A DNA stretch of 34,013 bases. Origin: Pseudomonadota bacterium. Lineage in GTDB: Bacteria > Bdellovibrionota_C > UBA2361 > SZUA-149. Position 1 is the first letter of the stretch, and each line of letters starts with the position of its first letter. Under the pieces are notes generated by a model. That model ran no database searches, was not told the origin of the DNA, and was given only the letters and a program-made list of their open reading frames with translations. The DNA is taken from assembly GCA_029555385.1 (NCBI GenBank), contig JAKPSH010000170.1, positions 1 to 34,013 on the forward strand, given 5' to 3'. Shown here one piece after another: positions 24,192 through 32,745 of this stretch. The translations under genes and the position numbers were made by a program.

Positions 24192-25622
24192 ATGAATATA
24201 GAACAAAAACAAGTCACTAGTTTGTGCGGCGATATGCCCGGTTTTTCTTTGCCAGGTGCATCTTGCTTACGCGCCGTGTCATTTCTTTTCTCATTTTATT
24301 CTCTCTTATACTTCGTTGGCTGCGCAGTTCCAAGTTCCATTACTGGCAAAGCTCCATTCTCGACTCGGAGCGGCGGTTTATCTATCGAACCTGTTGTCCA
24401 GAAGAAAACGGTGGTGCATCCAGTCACCCACCCGGTTCCAGCGCGTCTGGGCGGGGCTGAAGGAAGTTCGATGTCCGAAATACCACCGGAACATTTTCTT
24501 GTAGCGCGGGTCCATGAGGGGCAGATCAACGCCCTGGCGGTCACAAAAGACGGGCGCCGTGCATTTTCGGGCGGACAAGACGGCAAGGTTGTAATGAGCA
24601 CGCTGCTGGAGACGCGCGGCGTGCCGCACGCAAGTGTGCAAGGTTACGTGCCAGCGGCAGACTTCAGACCGCCGGCTGAATTGATTCAGTCTGAAACGAT
24701 TCTTGAGGGCAGTAAACCAATACTAGCTTTGACCCTTTCGCCGGACGAAACACAACTGCTGATCGCCCAATACTCTTCGGTTGCTGTTTATGATTTCAGG
24801 TCGCGGCAAATTACGCGCATGCTGACAAAGGTTAAGGGAAGGATTCTTGCCGTGGATTGGGATCCGCGCGGAGAACTTGCCGCATTGGGGCGGGCAAATG
24901 GTGATGTTTTTGTCTGGAATTTATCAGATGAACCGTCGGTGCATGATGACAGCTTTGATGCGCTTGAGTTGTATGAAGGAGGTTCGTCGCCGATTGTCAG
25001 CTTATTATTCTACTCTTCCGGCCGCGCACTCTGTGTTGCAGAGCGGGGCGGGGAAGTAGTGATCTGGCGCTTGCTGCGTACGGAATCGGAACTAGGACTG
25101 CGTGATGAAAAGGCAAAGCGCGATGAGGCGCGCTTGGGCCGTCTGCGCAAGAATATCGGCACGGTGGGCGGGGAGGTCGAAGACTTGTGGCTCGATCGGG
25201 ATGGTAAGATCCTTTTTGCGGCGGCCGCTGACGGCAACGTATATCGCGCGAAAATTCGCGGTCTTATGCCTTATGAGCCGATAACTGCCGAAACGAGCGT
25301 TGTCTTCAGTATTCAGGGCCTGGATGTTCCAGATGGGCCCGGGCGCTATGTCCGCCTGCTGGCAACAAGCGGCAAGGAGCAGCGGATAAAATTTTGGTGC
25401 CAGCATCCGGAAAAAGCGGCAAACCGTAATCCGAATGGCGAAAAGCGAGTTTTCGTAGCGCAATCGGTTTTGCTGCGCACGCCGGCCACAATTATGCGCA
25501 GCGGGCGTTCGTCGACGATCTTGTGGGCTGGAGAAAAAACAGGTAACCTGCTGGTCTTTGATGCGAATTTGCTTGCAGCATCGCCGTCATGGATGGTTCG
25601 TTCGGAGCAATGTAAGGATTGA
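24192..25622 (+). CDS. WD40-like beta-propeller protein, exported
   Basis: 476 residues. The N-terminus has a hydrophobic signal region (about 28-44) ending FVGC, a non-ideal lipobox, so it may be a lipoprotein. A Pro/Ser-rich segment follows. WD40-like blades are visible in 'INALAVTKDGRRAFSGGQDGKVVMSTL', 'ILALTLSPDETQLLIAQYSSVAVYDF', 'ILAVDWDPRGELAALGRANGDVFVWNL' and 'IVSLLFYSSGRALCVAERGGEVVIWRL'. An acidic-basic helix (about 300-320) interrupts the propeller. The start is uncertain: an ATG at 24234 would give a shorter signal sequence and neither start has a strong ribosome binding site. ileS follows 6 bp later, suggesting an operon. Function unknown; such propellers usually mediate protein interactions. 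Confidence 0.75.
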   Translation: MNIEQKQVTSLCGDMPGFSLPGASCLRAVSFLFSFYSLLYFVGCAVPSSITGKAPFSTRSGGLSIEPVVQKKTVVHPVTHPVPARLGGAEGSSMSEIPPEHFLVARVHEGQINALAVTKDGRRAFSGGQDGKVVMSTLLETRGVPHASVQGYVPAADFRPPAELIQSETILEGSKPILALTLSPDETQLLIAQYSSVAVYDFRSRQITRMLTKVKGRILAVDWDPRGELAALGRANGDVFVWNLSDEPSVHDDSFDALELYEGGSSPIVSLLFYSSGRALCVAERGGEVVIWRLLRTESELGLRDEKAKRDEARLGRLRKNIGTVGGEVEDLWLDRDGKILFAAAADGNVYRAKIRGLMPYEPITAETSVVFSIQGLDVPDGPGRYVRLLATSGKEQRIKFWCQHPEKAANRNPNGEKRVFVAQSVLLRTPATIMRSGRSSTILWAGEKTGNLLVFDANLLAASPSWMVRSEQCKD

Positions 25623-25628
25623 GGTTGC

Positions 25629-28600
25629 ATGGAACCGGTAAGTGCTGATGTCTCTTTTCCTCGTTTAGAAGAGGAGATTCTGGAATTCTGGAGAAAGAAT
25701 AACACGTTCTATCGTTCAATGGACCCGTGCGCTCCTGTTTCCCTTGGTGACGAGGGCACAGCGGAAAACCGGCGCCGGGAGACATATGTTTTCTACGACG
25801 GCCCGCCCTTTGCCACAGGGCTTCCTCACTACGGACACCTGCTTGCCGGCACGATAAAAGACGTCGTTGGCCGTTTTTTTACGATGAAAGGTTACTACGT
25901 CGAGCGGCGCTTCGGCTGGGACTGTCACGGAGTTCCGGTTGAGTTTGAAATTCAGAAAAACCTGGGGCTGCAGGGTGCCAAATCAATTCGTGAATACGGC
26001 ATCGACAAATTCAACGAAGAATGCCGCAAGATTGTCTTGCGCTATACCAAAGAATGGGAGCGCTTTGTTGAGCGTTCCGGACGTTGGGTTGATTTTGAAC
26101 GTCAGTATCGCACGATGGATCTCGATTACATGGAATCCATCTGGTGGGTTTTCAAGAGCCTCTGGGACCGGGGCCTGATCAGCGAAAGCTTCAAGTGCGT
26201 CGCCTACTCGCCGGCGATCAACACATCGCTGAGCAACTTCGAGGTAAATCTCAACTATAAAATGGTCCAGGACCCGGCGATTACTTTGCGCGCTCCGCTT
26301 TTGGGTGATGTAAGGGAAAAACTGGGGCTTGGTTCGCTGCCGGAGCTTCCGGTAAACGCCTATATCTGGACCACAACGCCATGGACTCTTCCGAGCAATA
26401 CCGCTGCTGCGGTGGGCCGCGAAATCGAATATTGTGCGGTTGTCATTCCGGGAGAAGAAATTGCAGTTCTGGCGAAACAATGTCTCGGCGAGCATTTTCC
26501 CAACCTGGGTGCCGGACAGGGCGGCGGAAAGCAGAAAAAGAAGAAAGCGGCAGAAGATGCCGGGTCGAATCCGCATGCCCCTTATATTGGCGCCGAATTC
26601 AGCGGAGAGCGGCTTATCGGGCTCCAATATCGTCCCTTTTTCTCATATTACGAGGCAGAACGGGCCAAGGGAGCCTTCCATATTTATCATGGCAGCTTTG
26701 TCACTGCCGAAGAGGGCACGGGAGTTGTGCATTTGGCGTCCTTCGGTGAAGACGATCTGCAGCTTTTTTTGGCTGAAGGGCTGCCGATACTTGATCCGGT
26801 CGATGAGGACGGCAGGTTCGAGAGCGTCGTCAGGGATTATGCCGGCCTATACGTCAAAGATGCTGATCCGAAAATTATTGCTTCGCTTAAAGAACGAGGA
26901 ATTCTCGTTTCCCATAAAACAATCGAGCACTCTTATCCGTTTTGTTACCGGACCGATGAACCGCTGATATACAAATCGATCTCTTCGTGGTTTGTAAAAG
27001 TTGAAACAATACGCGATTTGCTGCTGCAGGCTAATTCGCAAATCAACTGGGTGCCGGAGCACATTAAAGACGGGCGCTTCGGCAAGTGGCTCGAAGGAGC
27101 GCGGGATTGGGCAATTTCGCGCAGCCGTTTCTGGGGCACGCCAATGCCGGTTTGGCGCTGCTCAGAGTGCAAACACTGCATGTGTCTCGGTTCGGTTCGT
27201 GAACTGGAGCAGCTCACCGGAACCGCGATTGAGGATTTGCATTGTCATTTTATCGATCGCCTTGACGTAACATGTGAAAAATGCGGCTCGCCGGCTAAGC
27301 GCATTCCGGAAATGCTCGATTGCTGGTTTGAGAGCGGTTCGATGCCGTATGCACAGGCGCATTATCCGTTTGAGAGAAAAGAAGACTTTGATCACAATTT
27401 CCCGGCCGATTTTATTGCGGAAGGAATTGACCAAACACGGGGTTGGTTTTACACGTTGTTGGCCCTCTCCACTGCGCTTTTCGGCAGGCCGGCATTTCGC
27501 AATGTAATTGTCAACGGCATTGTGCTTGCCGAAGACGGGCGCAAAATGTCGAAGTCACTGAAAAACTATCCGCCGCCGGATGAGGTGATGAATCAGCATG
27601 GTGCAGACGCGCTCCGGCTTTACATGCTTTCTTCTGCGGCCACGCGTGCGGAAGAGATTCGTTTCAGTGAGGCCGGAGTGAAGCAGGTAGTGCGCCAGAC
27701 ACTTCTGCCGCTCTGGAATGCCTACAATTTCTTTGTCACTTACGCGCTGGTTGATAAGTGGACGCCTGAGCAGATTCCGGTGGAACAGTCGCCTAATTTG
27801 CTCGACAGATGGATTTTGTCCAAGGTTGCCTCACTGATTAGCGGCGTTGATACGGCACTGAGCACTTATCACCTCTATACCGCTGCTCAGCCGATACTGG
27901 AGTTCGTCGATCAGCTTACTAATTGGTATATTCGTTTGAACCGGCGGCGGTTCTGGGCGGGCAGCCAGGGACAAGAGGCGGTGGATAAGGCGCATGCCTA
28001 TGCCACGCTGCACCGTGCCCTGCTTTCTTTTGTGCGCGTGCTTGCGCCGCTTGCGCCTTTTATCAGTGAGGCAATCTTTCAGAATCTGGTTAAAGGGTTG
28101 AAAGACGTTAAGCGGGACAGTGTTCATCTTTGTCCATTCCCGGCGATTAGTGAGCTTGGCGGCGCGGTAATCGACCAGGACTTGGAGCATGCGATGGACC
28201 TGTTTGAGGAAGCGATCTTGCTCGGCCGCGCGCTGCGCAACGAACATGGCTTAAAAATCCGCCAGCCGCTGCCTTCGTTGACGATTGTTTACGCAAGACC
28301 GGCTGACCTTGAAAACCTCAAGCTTCTTGACGGTTACATCCGGGAAGAGCTTAACGTCAAGCAAGTATACTACACGGCCGAAGAGGAAAATTTCGTATCG
28401 CTCCAGGCTAAACTCAATACGCAGCGTTTGGGCAAAGTGATTGGGCCGCAGCTGGGGCGCGAGCGGATGCAAAAGCTCCAGGAGAAAGTTCGTGCGCTGA
28501 CTACGGAAGATATCCGGGCGATCGAAGCCGGCGGTACTCTTGAGTTTGATGAGTTCAGCTTCGGCGACAACGACTTTTTGATTGAGCGAAAGGCAAAACC

Positions 28601-28964
28601 CGGGGTAAAAGCCTCGGCGTCTTCCGGCCAAGTTACTGTGGTTCTGGATACAACGCTGACGCAGGAACTGAGGCTTGAGGGGCTTGCCAGGGATTTTGTC
28701 AACCGGGTGCAGAAGCTGCGCAAGGATTTTAACTTTGATGTAACCGATCGCATTGTTGTGAAATATATGACCGCATGTCCGCGCATTGCTACCGCGCTCA
28801 ATGAGCACCGCGGGTATGTCATGCAGGAAGTGCTGGCGGTTGAGATGCAGGAAGTTACTAAAGAGGCGGATATCGGAATTTCTGGCAGCTCCGTGCATTT
28901 GCCGGCTGCACAAGAGATTGATGGAAAGACAATAATAATCTCTTTGTCCCGGACTCAAGGTTGA
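25629..28964 (+). CDS. ileS: Isoleucyl-tRNA synthetase, eukaryote-like type
   Basis: 1111 residues. It charges tRNA-Ile with isoleucine and edits valine. The HIGH signature is HYGH (67-70) in 'GPPFATGLPHYGHLLAGTIKD', and KMSKS is at 639-643. The region between holds the connective-peptide editing domain. 'MKGYYVERRFGWDCHGVPVEFEIQ' and the length match the type 2 (eukaryote-like) enzymes rather than the shorter E. coli type. Members of this type are often less sensitive to mupirocin. Residues about 298-320 form a Gly/Lys-rich insertion ('GGGKQKKKKAAEDAG'), probably a disordered loop. CxxC pairs near 513-518 and 549-552 look like zinc ligands. Ribosome binding sequence GAGG lies 4 nt before the ATG. 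Co-transcribed with the propeller gene and lspA. Confidence 0.96.
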   Translation: MEPVSADVSFPRLEEEILEFWRKNNTFYRSMDPCAPVSLGDEGTAENRRRETYVFYDGPPFATGLPHYGHLLAGTIKDVVGRFFTMKGYYVERRFGWDCHGVPVEFEIQKNLGLQGAKSIREYGIDKFNEECRKIVLRYTKEWERFVERSGRWVDFERQYRTMDLDYMESIWWVFKSLWDRGLISESFKCVAYSPAINTSLSNFEVNLNYKMVQDPAITLRAPLLGDVREKLGLGSLPELPVNAYIWTTTPWTLPSNTAAAVGREIEYCAVVIPGEEIAVLAKQCLGEHFPNLGAGQGGGKQKKKKAAEDAGSNPHAPYIGAEFSGERLIGLQYRPFFSYYEAERAKGAFHIYHGSFVTAEEGTGVVHLASFGEDDLQLFLAEGLPILDPVDEDGRFESVVRDYAGLYVKDADPKIIASLKERGILVSHKTIEHSYPFCYRTDEPLIYKSISSWFVKVETIRDLLLQANSQINWVPEHIKDGRFGKWLEGARDWAISRSRFWGTPMPVWRCSECKHCMCLGSVRELEQLTGTAIEDLHCHFIDRLDVTCEKCGSPAKRIPEMLDCWFESGSMPYAQAHYPFERKEDFDHNFPADFIAEGIDQTRGWFYTLLALSTALFGRPAFRNVIVNGIVLAEDGRKMSKSLKNYPPPDEVMNQHGADALRLYMLSSAATRAEEIRFSEAGVKQVVRQTLLPLWNAYNFFVTYALVDKWTPEQIPVEQSPNLLDRWILSKVASLISGVDTALSTYHLYTAAQPILEFVDQLTNWYIRLNRRRFWAGSQGQEAVDKAHAYATLHRALLSFVRVLAPLAPFISEAIFQNLVKGLKDVKRDSVHLCPFPAISELGGAVIDQDLEHAMDLFEEAILLGRALRNEHGLKIRQPLPSLTIVYARPADLENLKLLDGYIREELNVKQVYYTAEEENFVSLQAKLNTQRLGKVIGPQLGRERMQKLQEKVRALTTEDIRAIEAGGTLEFDEFSFGDNDFLIERKAKPGVKASASSGQVTVVLDTTLTQELRLEGLARDFVNRVQKLRKDFNFDVTDRIVVKYMTACPRIATALNEHRGYVMQEVLAVEMQEVTKEADIGISGSSVHLPAAQEIDGKTIIISLSRTQG

Positions 28965-28976
28965 GCGGTTGATAAG

Positions 28977-29480
28977 ATGCATCGAAGGTTGAATACTGCC
29001 GTATTTCTTGCTGTTTTGCTTGCCGACCAGGCAACGAAACTTTTAGCTGGTGCTTACTTGGTGGAAGGGCTGCCTGTGGCGGTGATTCCCGGGTTGTTCA
29101 GCTTGACGCTGGTTTACAACCCCGGTGCTGCGTTTGGGATGTTTAGTAATGTGCCCGATCCGTGGCGTCATGTACTCTTAGCTACGGTCTCAATCATTGC
29201 GATCTGTGTGGTGATTTGGTTCATTTTGACGGAGGCGCGCGGTGACCGCCTGGCGCAAGTTGCGCTGAGCGGCATTCTTGCCGGCGCGGTTGGCAATATT
29301 ATTGATCGCTTCCGCTTCGATGCTGTTGTGGACTTCTTCGATTTTTACATCGGTGCATATCACTGGCCGGCTTTCAACATCGCCGACTCGGCGATTTCTG
29401 TGGGGGTAGCGCTGCTGATATACCGCTTTGTTCTCAGCTCGAAGTCCAGAGCCGGCGTGCAAACGAAAGAGCCTTCGTGA
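28977..29480 (+). CDS. lspA: Lipoprotein signal peptidase II
   Basis: 167 residues, four TM segments. It cleaves signal peptides of diacylglyceryl-modified prolipoproteins in the inner membrane. Family motifs are 'LVYNPGAAFGMFSN' (45-58), 'GNIIDRFRFDAVVDFF' (106-121) and 'PAFNIADSAI' (131-140); catalytic aspartates would be D119 and D137. The start is the ATG 12 bp after the ileS stop; the ileS-lspA order is common in bacteria. It probably processes the lipoproteins encoded downstream. Its last 47 bp overlap the convergent zinc-ribbon gene. Confidence 0.96.
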   Translation: MHRRLNTAVFLAVLLADQATKLLAGAYLVEGLPVAVIPGLFSLTLVYNPGAAFGMFSNVPDPWRHVLLATVSIIAICVVIWFILTEARGDRLAQVALSGILAGAVGNIIDRFRFDAVVDFFDFYIGAYHWPAFNIADSAISVGVALLIYRFVLSSKSRAGVQTKEPS

Positions 29481-29757
29481 AAGGTTCACGAGTCTTTTCG
29501 TCGAGGATTTTCTGCAGCTCGCCGGCATCTAAGTAGATTCCTGCACAATCGGGGCAGACTTCTATTTCTACAGCTCCCAGTGTTGTCGTTTCCATCTTTT
29601 GTCCGCACTTTGCGCAATGCAGGTAGTGAAGCTCCTTCATCTTTTGCCGTTCAGCTTCGTTCTGCTTGCGCAAGTGCTCTTCGTGCAGAGCTTTCAAACG
29701 CTTAACTTCTTGTTCAATGAAATACTCCTCTTCCTTTTGTGATGGTTTTACGACCAT
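29434..29757 (-). CDS. TFIIB-type zinc-ribbon protein
   Basis: 107 residues from the ATG at 29755-29757, which has GGAG 7 nt upstream; a longer frame from 29841 lacks support. A charged coiled-coil helix (about 8-45) is followed by two CxxC pairs (C48/C51 and C68/C71) with 'GAVEIEVCPDCAGIYLDAGEL', typical of the zf-TFIIB (COG3809-like) family. The family is widespread and its role unknown. The 3' end overlaps lspA by 47 bp on the opposite strand. Confidence 0.85.
   Translation of the reverse strand: MVVKPSQKEEEYFIEQEVKRLKALHEEHLRKQNEAERQKMKELHYLHCAKCGQKMETTTLGAVEIEVCPDCAGIYLDAGELQKILDEKTREPFTKALSFARRLWTSS
29475..29498 (+). terminator. Weak hairpin at the lspA stop codon
   Basis: TCGTGAA (29475-29481) pairs perfectly with TTCACGA (29485-29491) around AGG, followed by GTCTTTT. 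The lspA stop codon lies within the stem and the convergent zinc-ribbon gene's coding end covers the hairpin. A short stem and imperfect T-run make this tentative. Confidence 0.4.
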
Positions 29758-29977
29758 GACTTGGCTCCAACGATAGTGCTTATAGTCCTTAAGGATTAAT
29801 AAACTGCTATAGCACTCCAAAGAAAAGTTGCATAATAACAAGTAGTGGCCGGTTCTTGCGTGGGAACGGCTGTTGCTGAATAGTCATGAGTCAGTTACCG
29901 TCAAAATAAAGCCCAGTAATTTTGGGTGGTTGTGGACGGCGAGCCTGTGCGTGCAAGCTTTTCCAGGAGAGGAAATA

Positions 29978-30331
29978 ATGAAATCTTTTACGCAGATTAT
30001 CGTGATATTGACGGCATTGCTTCTTATTTCTTGCTCTCAGCCTTTAAGTTCAACGACAAAAGGCGGCTTGGCTGGAGCGGCGGTGGGGGCCGGTACAGGA
30101 GCAATAATAGGCAGCCAAACCGGACACGCTGGGCCCGGCACTGCAATCGGCGCAGGCATTGGTTTGCTTGGCGGAGCGCTTGTTGGTCATGCCATGGATA
30201 AGCAAGAAGCGGAAAAGAAGCAGCTCGAAGAACAGCAGCGCCGGCAGCAGGAGGAGATCGATCGTCAGCGCCGGGAAATCGAGGAAATGCGGCGCCAGCA
30301 GCGCTATGACGACCTCTACCGCCGCTATTAG
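29978..30331 (+). CDS. Glycine-zipper lipoprotein with charged tail
   Basis: 117 residues from the ATG at 29978 (GAGG 5 nt upstream). The signal peptide ends in the lipobox LISC with Cys19 as lipidated residue. Residues about 28-67 form a glycine zipper ('AGAAVGAGTGAIIGSQTGHAGPGTAIGAGIGLLGGALVGHAMD'-type Gly/Ala pattern). The remaining 45 residues are a Gln/Glu/Arg-rich helix, probably a coiled coil. Glycine-zipper lipoproteins usually associate with or insert in the outer membrane. First of three consecutive related genes; the others start 215 and 1432 bp after its end. Confidence 0.85.
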   Translation: MKSFTQIIVILTALLLISCSQPLSSTTKGGLAGAAVGAGTGAIIGSQTGHAGPGTAIGAGIGLLGGALVGHAMDKQEAEKKQLEEQQRRQQEEIDRQRREIEEMRRQQRYDDLYRRY

Positions 30332-30545
30332 GGGTCTGTTTCGGAAAGTGGATTCTGACCATATCTCACGCGCGGGAAATTACGCATCACTACCACCGCG
30401 CTGCGGAGTATTTAGCTTTGCTCTTTTCCGTGGCGTGGAATGCGCAATTATATTACCCTTTTACCAGTTCTAGCGCCGGCCGCAGGCTTCCGGGTTGGAT
30501 GCTGCGCGTGCGCTTCGGTGTAATGCAGTAAGAGGAGATTTCGCT

Positions 30546-31757
30546 GTGAGCCGAATCAACCATGTCGCAAAGATTATTGTTATCGCAGGCCTGATTTTGA
30601 TGGCCGTTGGTTGTTCATATTTTCGTGCGTCAGACAGTCCGCAAGACCAGCCGCAGGAAGAGAAGAAGCTGAGCAAGGTGGGCATCGGTGCTGCTGCTGG
30701 TGCTGCGGTTGGGGCGGGGATTGGTGCGATCATCGGTTCGTCCAGCGGAAGCGCAGGCGAGGGGGTCGCCGTTGGTTCTGTTGCTGGTGCTGTAGCCGGC
30801 GGTGCTATTGGTGCCGGGCTTGAAGCGCGGGACGAAAAACTTGCTGAACAGCGCAGCAGTATTCGTGAACAGAATGTGCAGATTTCTAAGCAGCAGGCAC
30901 AACTCGATGATTTGCGTGGGGCCGTCATCGAAATTCCCCGAGAAAATTCATCAAGCTGGAAACCTGGAACTCCTCCGGAACGATACTCAGGAAACCCCAC
31001 TGCGCATCCCATGAATCACGAAGCTGCCTCGCGCAGTTATGAGATTGATACCGGGAATAAACCGGCACGGGGCCGCTTGGCGGAGCCTTACAAGGGAAAA
31101 CCCCAGGAGACACCTCCGGCAGCAAGAGTTCAGCCGGCGGTTAAGGCCGCAGTTTCGCCTAAACTGCCAGCTCCTGCGGCAATGGAAACAAAGCCGGTTG
31201 AAAAAGTTGAGGTGAGCGAAACTGTCTCAGCAGCGCGCAGTGACGAAACATTAGGTGAAGAAACGCTTATTGCGGAACCTGACCCGGTTTTGCCAGCGGA
31301 GCAAGCTGGTAATGCCTCCGGCCTGCCGCCAGCGCGCCTGGAGACTACGGAAGCTGATGAAGCCGGCTTGGCCGCCGCGCCAGCAGTGCCGCCAGCAGCG
31401 GGTTTTGCCAAAAGCAGTGATGCTGTTGAGGTGAACAAAGCCGATCAAGCTGGTAAATCTGCGCCAGCGGTAGAAGGCACGGGGTGCACTGAAGCTGAGG
31501 CGGAAGCTGCACGCGCGCGGACGGCTGCTTCCGATGCCGACAAATTATTCTATTTTCGCCGGGCTCTGCGGTTGTGCCCGATGGAGCCGGGTTATCATCT
31601 TGAGATTGGCCGGGTTTATGCGGCAATCGGCAGGACGGATGATGCGCGCTTCTCCTTTAATAAGGCTCTGGAAATTGATCCGGAAAATCAGCGCGCGCAG
31701 GAAGAACTGAGTTTGCTGATGGTTAATAACTCGCCGGCAAAAGGCAAGCGGTACTAG
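30546..31757 (+). CDS. Glycine-zipper lipoprotein with C-terminal TPR
   Basis: 403 residues from the GTG at 30546, which has AGGAG 8 nt upstream; the ATG-type reading from 30495 lacks one. The signal peptide ends at Cys23 (AVGC). The glycine zipper lies at about 41-80, followed by a short coiled coil. A long Pro/Ala/Glu-rich linker (about 130-310) has low sequence complexity and is likely disordered. The C-terminal 95 residues hold a tetratricopeptide-like pair ('LFYFRRALRLCPMEPGYHLEIGRVYAAIGRTDDARFSFNKALEIDP'). The architecture suggests an anchored protein reaching across the periplasm to a partner. It ends 5 bp before the OmpA-type gene, so they are likely co-transcribed. Confidence 0.83.
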   Translation: MSRINHVAKIIVIAGLILMAVGCSYFRASDSPQDQPQEEKKLSKVGIGAAAGAAVGAGIGAIIGSSSGSAGEGVAVGSVAGAVAGGAIGAGLEARDEKLAEQRSSIREQNVQISKQQAQLDDLRGAVIEIPRENSSSWKPGTPPERYSGNPTAHPMNHEAASRSYEIDTGNKPARGRLAEPYKGKPQETPPAARVQPAVKAAVSPKLPAPAAMETKPVEKVEVSETVSAARSDETLGEETLIAEPDPVLPAEQAGNASGLPPARLETTEADEAGLAAAPAVPPAAGFAKSSDAVEVNKADQAGKSAPAVEGTGCTEAEAEAARARTAASDADKLFYFRRALRLCPMEPGYHLEIGRVYAAIGRTDDARFSFNKALEIDPENQRAQEELSLLMVNNSPAKGKRY

Positions 31758-31762
31758 AAAAA

Positions 31763-32461
31763 ATGAAAAGAACAATCAAAAACTCAATGATTTGTCTGCT
31801 GAGTATCTGCGTCTGTGCATGTTCTGAAATCGGGGTGAATAAGACAGTGCAAGGCGCGGCTGCGGGAGCTGCGCTTGGGGCTGGTACGGGTGCAATTGTC
31901 GGCGGAGCGGCCAATCATGCGGGTCCCGGCGTGGCGATTGGTGCTGGAATCGGTGCGCTGGGCGGGGCGCTGGCCGGGGCGGCGTTGGACCGGATGGATC
32001 AAGAAAACGCGGATTTGGAAGCGCAGCTCAAGCATAACCAGGAACTGATTGATGAGAATGCACGGCTGATTGACGAGCTGCGCAAACGCGGCGCTGATGT
32101 GCGCAGCTCGAAACGCGGGGTCGTTGTCAATCTTCCCGACATTCTTTTTCGTTTTGATCGGGCCGATTTGACGCCGGAAGCGGAGCGGACGATTGGTGAG
32201 ATCAGTGATGTCCTACGCGGTGTGGAGCATCGCAAGCTTTCCGTGGAAGGTCACACCGACTCAGTCGGTACGGTAGTATATAATAAGCAGCTCTCAGAGC
32301 GCCGCGCACAGAGTGTCAGCCGCGAACTCGGCAAAAAGGGCATATCCGCCCAGCGGCTCAATGTGAAAGGTTACGGGGAAGGTGCGCCGATCGCGACGAA
32401 CAATACCGAAGCCGGCCGCGCCCGCAACCGACGGGTTGAGATTATCGTCGAGAATTACTAG
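31763..32461 (+). CDS. Glycine-zipper OmpA-family lipoprotein
   Basis: 232 residues. Lipobox VCAC, Cys20 lipidated. A glycine zipper at 31-75 resembles that of the first gene in the trio, even to the 'NHAGPGVAIGAGIGALGG' versus 'GHAGPGTAIGAGIGLLGG' block. A helical linker (about 79-110) leads to the OmpA C-terminal peptidoglycan-binding domain (about 118-232): 'LPDILFRFDRADLTPEAE', 'VEGHTDSVGT' with D166, 'YNKQLSERRAQSV' and 'AGRARNRRVEIIVE'. It would tether the outer membrane to peptidoglycan, as Pal or YiaD-like proteins do. The start lies 5 bp after the upstream stop. Confidence 0.92.
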   Translation: MKRTIKNSMICLLSICVCACSEIGVNKTVQGAAAGAALGAGTGAIVGGAANHAGPGVAIGAGIGALGGALAGAALDRMDQENADLEAQLKHNQELIDENARLIDELRKRGADVRSSKRGVVVNLPDILFRFDRADLTPEAERTIGEISDVLRGVEHRKLSVEGHTDSVGTVVYNKQLSERRAQSVSRELGKKGISAQRLNVKGYGEGAPIATNNTEAGRARNRRVEIIVENY

Positions 32462-32745
32462 GCGTAATATCTCTCAGCCCAACGGAATAATGATATCCGC
32501 GATGCTTTTCGGAAAAAGACCAAGCAGGTTTTACCTACCGTGCTCATGCACGTATCTGTGAACATCTACGAAAACAAATAAGGTTTTGCCGATGCTCAGT
32601 TATTACAGCTAAGAAGCGGGCGAAGCGGGAGGAGGGCAGAGACGAGACAACCTGCACCTCGCCTCCCGCGCATGTTCACCTGGAGAGGTGACGCAGAGAA
32701 GAAGAGGCAGCTTTTTACCTGCAGGGCGGTGCTCCGGTGCGGCGG
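32462..32745. other. Intergenic region with small hairpins
   Basis: No gene is seen in these 284 bp between convergent genes. GCGGGAGG (32625-32632) can pair with CCTCCCGC (32662-32669), and TCACCT (32676-32681) with AGGTGA (32686-32691) around GGAG. Neither is followed by a T-tract on either strand, so any termination role would be weak. Confidence 0.4.
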
